Assembly: GCF_013377235.1 (NCBI RefSeq)
Contig: NZ_CP016226.1
Span: 1,488,001-1,552,000, forward strand
Source of the DNA: Mannheimia varigena
GTDB lineage: Bacteria > Pseudomonadota > Gammaproteobacteria > Enterobacterales > Pasteurellaceae
DNA length: 64,000 nucleotides
Direction of reading: 5' to 3'
Under the pieces are notes generated by a model that did no database searches, had not been told where the DNA came from, and saw nothing but the letters and a program-made list of their open reading frames with translations. Below, one piece after another: positions 25,770-34,386 of the stretch (position 1 is the first letter of the stretch; every line of letters starts with the position of its first letter). Made by a program: the position numbers and the translations under genes.

Positions 25770-26639
25770 ATGTTATATTTACTGACTGCCACGCTGATTT
25801 GGGCAAGCTCATTTATTGTGGGTAAAGTAGCGATTGCTGAATTTGACCCTGTACAAATTATGCAAATTCGGCTTACGCTGGCTGCATTTATCGCTTTGCC
25901 ATTTTTTATGCGAGCCTATCGAAAAATTCAGAAAAATCAGCAAATTAAAGTTTGGCTGATTGCCTTTCTCACCTTTCCGCTCTGTGTGATCTTACAATTT
26001 TCAGGCTTGAAATTAACCTCTGCAGCGAGTGCGGTAGCATTACTTGGGCTAAATCCACTCTTAACGGTGTTAGTTGGCTATTTCTGCTTTAACAAACAGG
26101 CAACGAGGCTGGATTTTATCTTAAGTTTGTTCGCCTGTGTCGGCATTCTGATTATGGCAGCAGGGAGTGATGATAACGGTTCAATTAATGTGCTGGGATT
26201 ATTGCTCGTCACTTTAGGCAGTTTGAGCTTTATTATTGGAATGTACCTTAGCAAAGGCATTTTACAATCCGTTAAAGTAACAGATTTGACCAACATCACA
26301 TTAGTGCAAGGGGCAATTACTGCTTTACCCATCACATTATTATTCGCTGAAGATTGGCAACTGCCAACTAGCCTTTCAGCGTGGGCGAGTGTGGCTTATC
26401 TAGGCATTATTTGCAGCAGTTTAGCAATGCTGCTATGGAACAAAGGTATCAGCCAATCTTCGCCAATTCTCGCTGGTATTTTGTTAGCCCTTGAGCCTGT
26501 GTTTGGGCTATTAATGGCGTTAGTCTTTTTATCTGAACAATTAAGTCTTATCACTTGGGTTGGCATTATTATCGTGATTTGCACCGCATTACTTTCTGTT
26601 TTTCTGCCGATGATGAAAAGATACAAGCGGTCGTTTTAA
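25770..26639 (+). CDS. EamA-type drug/metabolite exporter
   Basis: Inner-membrane transporter of the DMT superfamily. The 289 residues make about 10 hydrophobic segments as two EamA repeats (about 1-135 and 140-280), with the typical N-terminal TATLIWASSFIVGKVAI and the C-terminal LEPVFGLLMALVFLSEQLSLITWVG. The substrate cannot be told from sequence. It is coupled to the YaeR-like gene upstream and followed by sfsA after 15 bases. An uptake signal (ACAAGCGGTCG) lies at its very end. Confidence 0.85.
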   Translation: MLYLLTATLIWASSFIVGKVAIAEFDPVQIMQIRLTLAAFIALPFFMRAYRKIQKNQQIKVWLIAFLTFPLCVILQFSGLKLTSAASAVALLGLNPLLTVLVGYFCFNKQATRLDFILSLFACVGILIMAAGSDDNGSINVLGLLLVTLGSLSFIIGMYLSKGILQSVKVTDLTNITLVQGAITALPITLLFAEDWQLPTSLSAWASVAYLGIICSSLAMLLWNKGISQSSPILAGILLALEPVFGLLMALVFLSEQLSLITWVGIIIVICTALLSVFLPMMKRYKRSF

Positions 26640-26654
26640 AAGGATTTTTTACCA

Positions 26655-27365
26655 ATGCAATTTCCTCCTCTTTCTAGCGGCATTTTGCTTTGTCGTTATA
26701 AACGCTTTTTGGCTGATATAGAGCTCCCAAACGGTGAGCAAATAACCATCCACTGCCCGAATACCGGGGCAATGACAGGCTGTGCGAATGTGGGTGATAC
26801 TGTGTGGTTTTCCACATCCAATAACCCGAAACGTAAATACGCCCACACTTGGGAGTTGACTCAAACCCAAGCAGGCGATTTCATTTGCGTAAATACCTTG
26901 AGAGCAAATCAGCTTGTGCAAGAAGCGTTGGAAAATCAGTGGATTAGTGAGCTTGCCGATTATCGACAAATACTGTCTGAACAAAAATATGGAGCTGAGA
27001 ATAGCCGTGCCGATTTTTTACTGAAATCTGACCGCTTGCAGGATTGCTTTGTGGAAGTGAAATCCACCACATTGCTAATGGAAAATGGGGTAGGAATGTT
27101 CCCAGATGCCAAAACCGAGCGAGGTCAAAAACACTTACGAGAGCTAACAAATGTTGCTGGGCAAGGGTTACAAGCAGTGATTTTTTTCGCAATTTTGCAT
27201 ACAGGAATCAATATGTTTGAAGTAGCAAAACAAATCGATCCTAAATATGCAAAATTACTTGAGATCGCACAAAATCAAAATGTGAAAATTTTAACATATA
27301 AAGTTAAAATGAGATTGGAAGGCGGTACGCCACAAGAAATGGTGCTGAATCAAAAATTGCAATAA
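26655..27365 (+). CDS. sfsA: SfsA family protein (sugar fermentation stimulation)
   Basis: A 236-residue protein related to E. coli SfsA, described as a DNA-binding or nuclease-fold protein affecting maltose metabolism; its true function is uncertain. Family motifs seen include HCPNTGAMTGC (about 35-45), the central SRADFLL...CFVEVKSTTL (nuclease-like D and ExK residues) and FPDAKTERGQKHL. It ends before a hairpin at 27465-27490. Confidence 0.93.
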   Translation: MQFPPLSSGILLCRYKRFLADIELPNGEQITIHCPNTGAMTGCANVGDTVWFSTSNNPKRKYAHTWELTQTQAGDFICVNTLRANQLVQEALENQWISELADYRQILSEQKYGAENSRADFLLKSDRLQDCFVEVKSTTLLMENGVGMFPDAKTERGQKHLRELTNVAGQGLQAVIFFAILHTGINMFEVAKQIDPKYAKLLEIAQNQNVKILTYKVKMRLEGGTPQEMVLNQKLQ

Positions 27366-27464
27366 TCGGAAATAGTATACGTATGAACGTGCTTTTTTGA
27401 TTACAACTTCGCTCGAACATTTACGAGAGAATTTATGTGCTTAGATAATTCATTAATAAGATGA

Positions 27465-27490
27465 CTTGAATAGATTCAAGCCATTTTTTT
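27465..27490 (+). terminator. Probable terminator downstream of sfsA
   Basis: CTTGAA-TAGA-TTCAAG (6 bp) followed by CCA and seven T residues, 100 bases after the sfsA stop. The gap between holds no convincing ORF. Confidence 0.6.
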
Positions 27491-27522
27491 GCAAAAAATT
27501 CAGCAAAGACGACCGCTTGTAA

Positions 27523-27550
27523 TTGAAATGCAGAGAATGAGCCCCATATA
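27523..27550 (+). promoter_or_regulatory. Heat-shock (sigma-32) promoter of hslVU
   Basis: TTGAAA at 27523-27528, a 13-base spacer and CCCCATATA at 27542-27550 match the sigma-32 consensus (CTTGAAA, CCCCATNTA) almost perfectly. It stands 32 bases before the hslV start codon and directly follows an uptake signal (GACCGCTTGT). Confidence 0.88.
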
Positions 27551-27581
27551 AGCGAAAGTTTTCTAAAAAGAAGGATTTAAA

Positions 27582-28103
27582 ATGACAACAATTGTATGCG
27601 TGCGAAAAGACGGAAAAGTGGCTATCGGTGGCGATGGTCAGGCAACACTTGGCAACTGCATTGAAAAAGGCACAGTGCGTAAAGTTCGCCGTTTATATAA
27701 AGACAAAGTGGTAACAGGCTTTGCCGGTTCAACGGCTGATGCCTTTATTCTACGTGATTTATTCGAGAAAAAATTAGAATTACATCAAGGGCATTTGGTG
27801 AAATCAGCGGTGGAATTGGCAAAAGAGTGGCGTACTGAGCGTGCTTTACGCCGTTTAGAAGCAATGATGATCGTAGCAAATGAAAGTGAGTTCCTGCTGG
27901 TTTCAGGTTCAGGCGATGTGATTGAGCCGGAACAAGATGTACTGGCAATCGGCTCAGGCGGAAACTACGCCAAAGCCGCCGCTCTCGCATTACTTCGCAC
28001 CGAAAATAACCTCTCTGCGAAAGAGATCGTTGCCGAATCGTTAAAAATCGCCGGCGATATTGATATTTACAGTAATCATAACCACGTGATTGAAGAAGTT
28101 TAA
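27582..28103 (+). CDS. hslV: ATP-dependent protease proteolytic subunit HslV (ClpQ)
   Basis: Proteasome-like peptidase forming a double hexamer with HslU as cap. In 173 residues, Thr2 becomes the N-terminal nucleophile after Met removal (MTTIVCVRKDGKVAIGGDGQ). GFAGSTADAF and the C-terminal IAGDIDIYSNHNHVIEEV are conserved. It is first gene of the heat-shock operon, with a sigma-32 promoter in front. The usual 'ALLNTD'-like region reads ALLRTENN, an ordinary variation. Confidence 0.97.
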   Translation: MTTIVCVRKDGKVAIGGDGQATLGNCIEKGTVRKVRRLYKDKVVTGFAGSTADAFILRDLFEKKLELHQGHLVKSAVELAKEWRTERALRRLEAMMIVANESEFLLVSGSGDVIEPEQDVLAIGSGGNYAKAAALALLRTENNLSAKEIVAESLKIAGDIDIYSNHNHVIEEV

Positions 28104-28109
28104 ATTTTA

Positions 28110-28282
28110 CTCCCCTCTTTAGCAAAGAGGGGCAGGGGGGAGATTGGGCAGAAGTGATTGACGAAGAAAATACTCAATTTTGCCACTACATATCTCATTA
28201 AATATGAATGTAAAAGATTTCCCTCACTTCGCTAATTTATACTGCCAAATCTCCCCTAACACTTCTTTGCTAAAGAGGGGAA
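28110..28282. repeat. MITE-like inverted repeat between hslV and hslU
   Basis: The left end TCCCCTCTTTAGCAAAGA (from 28111) and the right end TCTTTGCTAAAGAGGGGA (to 28281) are exact inverses. Similarity continues inward for about 60 bases with mismatches (GGGGAGATTnGGCAG on both arms). The left arm alone also folds as CCCCTCTTT-AGC-AAAGAGGGG. No transposase and no clear target duplication is seen. A sister palindrome lies at 49575-49595. Confidence 0.7.
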
Positions 28283-28306
28283 CGACTTAATAAGGAATAA
28301 AAATAT

Positions 28307-29629
28307 ATGTCAATGACTCCTCGTGAAATCGTCTCAGAATTAGACGCTCATATTATCGGACAAAAAGATGCAAAACGTGCGGTGGCAATTGCCTTGCGTA
28401 ACCGCTGGAGAAGAATGCAGTTACCTGAAGATCTTCGCCAAGAAGTTACGCCGAAAAACATTTTAATGATTGGTCCAACCGGTGTGGGTAAAACGGAAAT
28501 TGCCCGCCGTTTGGCAAAACTGGCAAATGCTCCGTTCATTAAAGTGGAAGCGACTAAATTTACCGAAGTCGGCTATGTGGGTAAAGAAGTGGATTCGATT
28601 ATCCGTGATTTAGCGGACGTTTCGATGAAATTGGTTCGCCAACAAGCGGTAGAAAAAAACAAAATGCGAGCCCAAGATGCGGCGGAAGATCGCATTTTAG
28701 ATGTGTTATTGCCACCGGCGAAAGATCAATGGGGTAATGTTCAAGAGTCAGATAATCAATCTACCCGCCAAGCATTCCGCAAAAAATTGCGTGAAGGTCA
28801 GCTAGACGATAAAGAGATCGAAATTGATGTTGCCGCTCAAGTGAGCGTAGAAATTATGACGCCACCGGGAATGGAAGAGATGACTTCACAGCTTCAATCT
28901 TTATTTGAAGGAATGTCGCCAAACAAAACCAAAAAACGCAAAATGAAAATCAAAGATGCGTTAAAAGTGATGTTAGATGAAGAAGCGGCGAAATTAGTAA
29001 ACCCTGAAGAACTCAAACAACAAGCAATCGAAGCGGTAGAGCAGCACGGGATCGTGTTTATTGATGAGATCGACAAGATCTGCAAAAAAGGAGAACACTC
29101 GGGCGGCGATGTTTCCCGTGAAGGAGTTCAACGTGATTTACTGCCAATTATTGAAGGTTCAACCGTAAACACTAAGCATGGTATGGTGAAAACTGACCAC
29201 ATTCTGTTTATCTGCTCCGGTGCGTTCCAAGTGGCTCGCCCGTCTGATTTACTGCCTGAATTGCAAGGTCGTTTACCGATTCGTGTAGAGTTAAAATCGT
29301 TAACCAAAGATGATTTCGAGCGTATTTTAACTGAGCCGAACGCCTCATTAACGCTTCAATATCGTGAGCTAATGAAAACTGAAGGCGTTGAAATTGAGTT
29401 TACCAAAGAAGGCATCAGCCGTATTGCTGAAAGTGCTTTCCGAGTGAACGAGAAAACCGAAAATATCGGTGCAAGACGTTTACACACCGTGCTTGAACGT
29501 TTAATGGACGGCATCTCGTTTGATGCGAGCGAGCGTCGTGGAGAGAAAATTGTAATTGATGAAAACTATGTTTCCGAAGCGTTAAATGACGTGGTGGAAA
29601 ATGAAGATTTAAGTCGTTTTATTTTATAG
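28307..29629 (+). CDS. hslU: ATP-dependent protease ATPase subunit HslU (ClpY)
   Basis: AAA+ unfoldase feeding substrates to HslV. In 440 residues: Walker A GPTGVGKTE at 56-64, an intermediate I domain (about 110-235), Walker B GIVFIDEIDKI (near 250), and the C-terminal tail EDLSRFIL that docks into HslV. It is separated from hslV by a repeat-containing 203-base gap, unusually long for this pair, but the same sigma-32 promoter probably serves both. Confidence 0.97.
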   Translation: MSMTPREIVSELDAHIIGQKDAKRAVAIALRNRWRRMQLPEDLRQEVTPKNILMIGPTGVGKTEIARRLAKLANAPFIKVEATKFTEVGYVGKEVDSIIRDLADVSMKLVRQQAVEKNKMRAQDAAEDRILDVLLPPAKDQWGNVQESDNQSTRQAFRKKLREGQLDDKEIEIDVAAQVSVEIMTPPGMEEMTSQLQSLFEGMSPNKTKKRKMKIKDALKVMLDEEAAKLVNPEELKQQAIEAVEQHGIVFIDEIDKICKKGEHSGGDVSREGVQRDLLPIIEGSTVNTKHGMVKTDHILFICSGAFQVARPSDLLPELQGRLPIRVELKSLTKDDFERILTEPNASLTLQYRELMKTEGVEIEFTKEGISRIAESAFRVNEKTENIGARRLHTVLERLMDGISFDASERRGEKIVIDENYVSEALNDVVENEDLSRFIL

Positions 29630-29639
29630 TAGTAAGTAT

Positions 29640-29690
29640 GCAAGCGGTTATTTTTGCAAAATTTTTTGCGAATTTGACCGCTTGTAGTGA
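29640..29690. terminator. Inverted uptake-signal pair after hslU
   Basis: GCAAGCGGTTA... and ...TGACCGCTTGTAG face each other around a T-rich centre, giving a hairpin with imperfect arms, followed by only mild T-richness. Likely a partial terminator between hslU and the DUF535 gene. Confidence 0.5.
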
Positions 29691-29705
29691 AATATCGTTG
29701 TAGAA

Positions 29706-30572
29706 ATGAAAAGTCAATATAAATGGCCTGCTGCGAAGGCAATTTATCCTAATCGTGGTAAAAAATCTTATGCAGGAAAGCGATTACGCTACAACCTTCG
29801 CTCCTGGTTGCACTATTTCAAAATCAAGCAATTTGAACAATTTGTCGCTCAACATCCTCAGTTAATACCGCTTTTAAATGCAAGACCGAATTACAGTTAC
29901 CCGCTCGCTCATCGCTTTTTAGATAAGCGTTTTTCCTCTATGCAGCGCTTAGAGCAGATGTGTGATAATTTGTTGTTTTTACCGCAGCAACTTAGCCATC
30001 TTCCACCGTTATGGGCACAAAAAGTCAGTTTTGGTGAGGTCATTTCTGATTTTGAGCTGATATTAAACATTAACGAGCATCAACCAATGGAGGGTTTTTG
30101 GGCATTAGAACTCCGTTATAAACCTGCCGATCAGCTTGTCTATTTATTAACTTTCGGAAAATTAAATAACGCACTGTTAATTGCAGTAATTCAAGGTCCG
30201 AATTTTGATGGCTCAAAGGAATTAGTAAAGCAACTCACCAAATATTGCCACGGCTTACGCCCTGCCTATTTAATGGTGGAAGTAATGAAAGCCCTGACTT
30301 CAGTATTGGGTTATGAGAATTTATTAGGCATTCCACAGAAATATCAAAACAAATCCCGCCTAGTTCAAAGCAAACGTTATGTGGTGGACTACGATGCGAT
30401 TTTTTCTGAATCAAACGGTAAGAGTGGAAAATATTGGCAATTACCACTGGAATTGAAAAGTAAAAAAATGGACGAAATTCCAAGCAAAAAACGCTCAATG
30501 TACCGCAAACGCTATGAAATGCTGGAAAATTTAAGGTCAGCGATGAAAGCAACATTAATCCCGGAGGCTTAA
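29706..30572 (+). CDS. VirK/YbjX-like protein (DUF535)
   Basis: A 288-residue cytoplasmic protein of the DUF535 family, which includes E. coli YbjX and Shigella/Salmonella VirK. No enzymatic motif is known. Visible features are a basic N-terminus (KRLRYNLRSWLHYFKIKQF), the conserved FWALELRY and LVYLLTFGKL strands, GPNFDGSKELVKQLTK, and a basic C-terminus. VirK homologues have been linked to envelope or antimicrobial-peptide resistance and virulence. Here the gene sits immediately before the leukotoxin operon but has its own terminator, so joint expression is not implied. Confidence 0.8.
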   Translation: MKSQYKWPAAKAIYPNRGKKSYAGKRLRYNLRSWLHYFKIKQFEQFVAQHPQLIPLLNARPNYSYPLAHRFLDKRFSSMQRLEQMCDNLLFLPQQLSHLPPLWAQKVSFGEVISDFELILNINEHQPMEGFWALELRYKPADQLVYLLTFGKLNNALLIAVIQGPNFDGSKELVKQLTKYCHGLRPAYLMVEVMKALTSVLGYENLLGIPQKYQNKSRLVQSKRYVVDYDAIFSESNGKSGKYWQLPLELKSKKMDEIPSKKRSMYRKRYEMLENLRSAMKATLIPEA

Positions 30573-30934
30573 AACTTAAAATTAAGTGGTCTGATTCTTG
30601 CAAAATTTTGCACAAATCAGGCCGCTTGTATTTTATTTAGCACTCACTTCTTTATTGTAAAATTTTATCCTTACAAAACGATACCTATCTCTTAAACTTT
30701 CTTAAATAAAATGAAAAGTAAATATTACATTAATTTTACAATGTAATTATTTCGTTTATTTTCTCTACATTTTGTGTAACTTTAAAGCATTTAATTTTAC
30801 AACTATTTTATATAAAAGATAAAAAATTCAACTAAATCCATAAAAACAATAAAAAATCCTGTGGTAAGAGCAGTTGGTTAATGTATTATGCTAAAATTTT
30901 TATTCTAATCTAGAATCATTATCGAGTGTGAATT
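30573..30934 (+). promoter_or_regulatory. Leukotoxin operon promoter region
   Basis: This 362-base gap starts with a hairpin from an uptake-signal pair (AAGTGGTCTGATT...AATCAGGCCGCTT, about 30585-30628) that probably ends the DUF535 transcript. The rest is extremely AT-rich, with many A and T runs that suggest bent DNA. A dyad TTACATT-N8-AATGTAA lies at 30725-30746 and may be an operator. TAAAATTTTT near 30892 could be a -10 region. I cannot fix the start site. Confidence 0.55.
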
Positions 30935-31435
30935 ATGAATCAACATTACTTTAATCTATTGGGAAATATTACTTGGTTATGGATGAACTCACCTCTTCAT
31001 AGAGAGTGGAGTTGTGAGCTATTGGCACGCAATGTGATTCCAGCAATTGAAAATGAACAATATATGCTACTTATTGATAATGATGTTCCAATTGCATATT
31101 GTAGTTGGGCAGATTTAAGTCTTGAGGCTGAAGTGAAATATATTAAGGATATTAGTTCATTAACACCGGAAGAATGGCAGTCTGGTGATAGACGTTGGAT
31201 TATTGATTGGGTAGCACCATTCGGGCACTCCCAGCTACTTTATAAAAAAATGTGTCAGAAATACCCCGATACTCTCGTCAGATCTATACGCTTTTATCCA
31301 AAACAAAAAGAACTGGGCAAAATTGCCTATTTTAAAGGGGGTAACTTAGATAAAAAAACAGCAAAAAAACGTTTCGATACATATCAAGAAGAGCTGGGGG
31401 CAGCTCTTAAAAATGAGTTTAATTTTACTAAATAA
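30935..31435 (+). CDS. lktC: Leukotoxin-activating lysine acyltransferase LktC
   Basis: Cytosolic toxin-activating acyltransferase (HlyC family): transfers fatty acid from acyl-ACP to internal lysines of pro-LktA. In 166 residues, the catalytic His22 (SPLHREW) and Asp91 (IIDWVAPFG) are present. The sequence WLWMNS...CELLARNVIPAIENEQYMLL is typical of LktC. It is the first gene of lktCABD; lktA starts 15 bases after it with GGAGA between. Confidence 0.97.
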   Translation: MNQHYFNLLGNITWLWMNSPLHREWSCELLARNVIPAIENEQYMLLIDNDVPIAYCSWADLSLEAEVKYIKDISSLTPEEWQSGDRRWIIDWVAPFGHSQLLYKKMCQKYPDTLVRSIRFYPKQKELGKIAYFKGGNLDKKTAKKRFDTYQEELGAALKNEFNFTK

Positions 31436-31450
31436 AAGGAGACATCCCTT

Positions 31451-34312
31451 ATGGGAAATAAACTTACCAATATTTCAACAAACTTAAAAAATTCGTGGCT
31501 TACTGCCAAATCCGGTTTACATAAAACAGGGCAATCTTTAAACCAAGCTGGTCAATCTTTAAAAGCCGGAGCGAAAAAGCTCATTCTCTATATTCCAAAA
31601 GATTATGAATATGATTCAGGAAGAGGAAACGGTTTGCAGGATTTAGTCAAAGCTGCAGAAGAGTTAGGTATTGAAGTACAAAGAGAAGAGCGTAATGGTA
31701 TTGCTACCGCTCAAAATAGTTTAAGTACAATTCAAAATATTCTTGGATTTAGTGAGCGTGGAATTGTATTGTCTGCTCCTCAACTTGATAAACTGCTTCA
31801 AAAATACAAAATCAGTAAAGCACCAGGTTCATCAGAAAATGTAGCTAAGAATTTGGGTAATGCACAAACCTTATTATCAGGTATTCAATCTATTCTTGGC
31901 TCAGTTCTTGCTGGAATGGATTTAGATGAAATCTTGAAAAATAAAGGAAGCGAGCTTGAGTTAGCTAAAGCCGGTCTGGATTTGACAAATTCCTTGATTG
32001 AAAATATTGCAAGTTCTTTACAAACATTTGATGCCTTTGCAGATAAAATTAATCAATTTGGTTCAAAATTGCAGAATGTAAAAGGTTTAGGTGCTTTAGG
32101 AGATAAACTTAAAAACTTTAGTGGCTTCAGTAAAGCCGGTCTTGGTTTAGAAGTGATTTCCGGTTTGCTTTCCGGTGCAACAGCAGCTCTTGTTCTTGCA
32201 GATAAAAATGCTTCTACAGGTAGGAAAGTAGGTGCTGGCTTTGAACTTGTAAACCAAGTTGTTGGCAACATCACCAAAGCTGTTTCTTCTTATATTTTAG
32301 CTCAACGTGTTGCGGCAGGTTTATCTTCTACGGGTCCTGTTGCGGCATTGATCGCCTCTACAGTATCACTTGCTATCAGCCCTCTAGCATTTGCAGGGAT
32401 CGCTGATAAATTTAATCACGCCAAAGCATTAGAAAGTTATGCCGAGCGTTTCAAAAAATTAGGTTACGATGGGGATGATTTACTTGCTCAATATCAAAGA
32501 GGAACAGGTACGATCGATGCGTCTGTAACGGCAATCAATACAGCATTGGCTGCAATTTCAGGTGGTGTTTCTGCCGCTGCTGCAGGTTCTTTAGTTGGTG
32601 CTCCTATTGCTTTACTTGTATCTGGTATTACCGGTGTTATTTCAACCATTTTGCAGTATTCTAAACAAGCGATGTTTGAACACGTTGCAAACAAAATTCA
32701 CAATAAAATTGTGGAATGGGAAAAAAATAATCCAGGTAAGAATTACTTTGAAAATGGCTACGATGCACGTTACCTAGCCGGATTACAAGATAATATGAAA
32801 TTCTTACTCAGCTTAAATCAAGAATTACAAGCTGAACGTGTCATTGCTATTACTCAGCAACAATGGGACAAAAATATTGGTGATTTAGCCGGTATTAGCC
32901 GATTAGGGGACAAAGTTATCAGTGGTAAAGCCTATGTTGATGCTTTTGAAGAGGGTAAACACCTTAAAGCCGACAAGCTGGTACAACTAGACTCGGCAAA
33001 AGGTATTATTGATGTAAGTAATACTGGAGGAGCAAAAACACAACATATTTTATTCAGAACGCCATTATTAACACCAGGTACTGAGCATCGTGAGCGAGTA
33101 CAAACCGGTAAGTATGAATACATTACTAAGCTCAATATTAATCGTGTAGATAGCTGGCAAATTAAAGATGGGGCAGCAAGTTCTACTTTAGATCTCACAA
33201 ATGTGGTGCAACGTATCGGTATTGAGCTAGATCAAGCAGGTAATGTAACTAAAACCAAAGAAACAAAAATTGTCGCTCAACTTGGAGCAGGCGATGATAA
33301 TGTCTTTGTTGGTTCCGGTACAACAGAAATTGATGGTGGGGAAGGGCACGATCGCGTTCACTATAGTAGAGGTAATTATGGTGCACTTACTATTGATGCA
33401 ACCCAAGAAACGCAAAAAGGTAGCTATACAGTAAAACGTTTTGTTGAAACAGGAAAAGCATTACATGAAGTTACTTCAACACATACGGCGTTAGTAGGTA
33501 GTCGTGAAGAGAAAATAGAGTATCGTCATAGTGATAATACACAACACGCCGGTTATTACACTCAAGATACTTTAAAATCCGTTGAAGAAATTATCGGCAC
33601 ATCGCATAACGATATTTTTAAAGGGAGTAAATTTAATGACATTTTCCACGGTGGTGATGGTGTAGATACTATTAACGGTAACGGAGGTAATGATATCTTA
33701 CTCGGAGGCAAAGGAGACGATGTCATTGATGGTGGTGATGGCAATGACTTTATCGATGGGGGTAAAGGTAACGACCTCTTATATGGCGATAAAGGCGATG
33801 ATATTTTCGTTCACCGTCAGGGAGATGGTAATGACGTTATTGGTGATTCTGGCGGTAATGATAAATTATCGTTCTCTGATTCAAACTTAAAAGATTTAAC
33901 GTTCGAAAAAGTTAAATATAATCTTGTCATTACGAATACCAAGAAAGAGACAGTTACTATTCAAAACTGGTTCCGTGAAGCAGATCTTGCCAAAGAAGTG
34001 CATAATTATCAAGCAACTAAAGATGAGAAAATTGAAGAAATCATCGGGCGAAATGGTGAGCGGATTACCTCAAGTCAAGTCGATGATCTTATCGCAAAAG
34101 GTAACGGTAAAATCGATCAGAATGAACTGACAAAAGTAGTTGATAACTATGAATTGCTCAAGCGTAGTCGAAATGTAACAAACAGCTTAGATAAATTGAT
34201 TTCATCTGTGAGCTCGTTTACTTCGTCTAATGATTCGAGAAATGTACTAGTGAATCCGACTTCAATGTCAGATCAAAATTTATCTTCTCTTCAATTTGCT
34301 AGAGCAGCTTAA
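31451..34312 (+). CDS. lktA: RTX leukotoxin structural protein LktA
   Basis: Secreted pore-forming cytolysin; in Mannheimia it lyses ruminant leukocytes through the CD18 integrin chain. The 953-residue protein has an amphipathic N-terminus, a hydrophobic pore domain (about 225-410), the acylation lysine K554 (TGKYEYITK) targeted by LktC, calcium-binding GGxGxDxUx repeats (about 715-795, roughly six good copies), and an uncleaved C-terminal secretion signal ending SSLQFARAA. Residues 1-230 differ more from the classical M. haemolytica A1 toxin, as I remember it, than the rest does. Confidence 0.97.
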   Translation: MGNKLTNISTNLKNSWLTAKSGLHKTGQSLNQAGQSLKAGAKKLILYIPKDYEYDSGRGNGLQDLVKAAEELGIEVQREERNGIATAQNSLSTIQNILGFSERGIVLSAPQLDKLLQKYKISKAPGSSENVAKNLGNAQTLLSGIQSILGSVLAGMDLDEILKNKGSELELAKAGLDLTNSLIENIASSLQTFDAFADKINQFGSKLQNVKGLGALGDKLKNFSGFSKAGLGLEVISGLLSGATAALVLADKNASTGRKVGAGFELVNQVVGNITKAVSSYILAQRVAAGLSSTGPVAALIASTVSLAISPLAFAGIADKFNHAKALESYAERFKKLGYDGDDLLAQYQRGTGTIDASVTAINTALAAISGGVSAAAAGSLVGAPIALLVSGITGVISTILQYSKQAMFEHVANKIHNKIVEWEKNNPGKNYFENGYDARYLAGLQDNMKFLLSLNQELQAERVIAITQQQWDKNIGDLAGISRLGDKVISGKAYVDAFEEGKHLKADKLVQLDSAKGIIDVSNTGGAKTQHILFRTPLLTPGTEHRERVQTGKYEYITKLNINRVDSWQIKDGAASSTLDLTNVVQRIGIELDQAGNVTKTKETKIVAQLGAGDDNVFVGSGTTEIDGGEGHDRVHYSRGNYGALTIDATQETQKGSYTVKRFVETGKALHEVTSTHTALVGSREEKIEYRHSDNTQHAGYYTQDTLKSVEEIIGTSHNDIFKGSKFNDIFHGGDGVDTINGNGGNDILLGGKGDDVIDGGDGNDFIDGGKGNDLLYGDKGDDIFVHRQGDGNDVIGDSGGNDKLSFSDSNLKDLTFEKVKYNLVITNTKKETVTIQNWFREADLAKEVHNYQATKDEKIEEIIGRNGERITSSQVDDLIAKGNGKIDQNELTKVVDNYELLKRSRNVTNSLDKLISSVSSFTSSNDSRNVLVNPTSMSDQNLSSLQFARAA

Positions 34313-34324
34313 TTTTTAATGATT

Positions 34325-34371
34325 GGCAACTCTATATTGTTTTGCACATTATGGAGTTGCCCTTTTATTTT
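34325..34371 (+). terminator. Attenuator between lktA and lktB
   Basis: GGCAACTC (34325-34332) pairs with GAGTTGCC (34354-34361) over a 21-base loop, followed by CTTTTATTTT. A leaky terminator here would give much more lktCA than lktBD message, as known for RTX operons. Confidence 0.75.
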
Positions 34372-34386
34372 ATAAAAGGAGACAAT

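Noticed and set aside
27366..27464. Small ORF or small RNA between sfsA and hslV
   Set aside because: Only 5- and 9-codon frames and no convincing promoter; the hairpin is adequately explained as the sfsA terminator.
33560..33890. Overlapping ORFs on both strands in the RTX repeat region of lktA
   Set aside because: Glycine/aspartate-rich repeats keep other frames open; these are shadows without ribosome sites.
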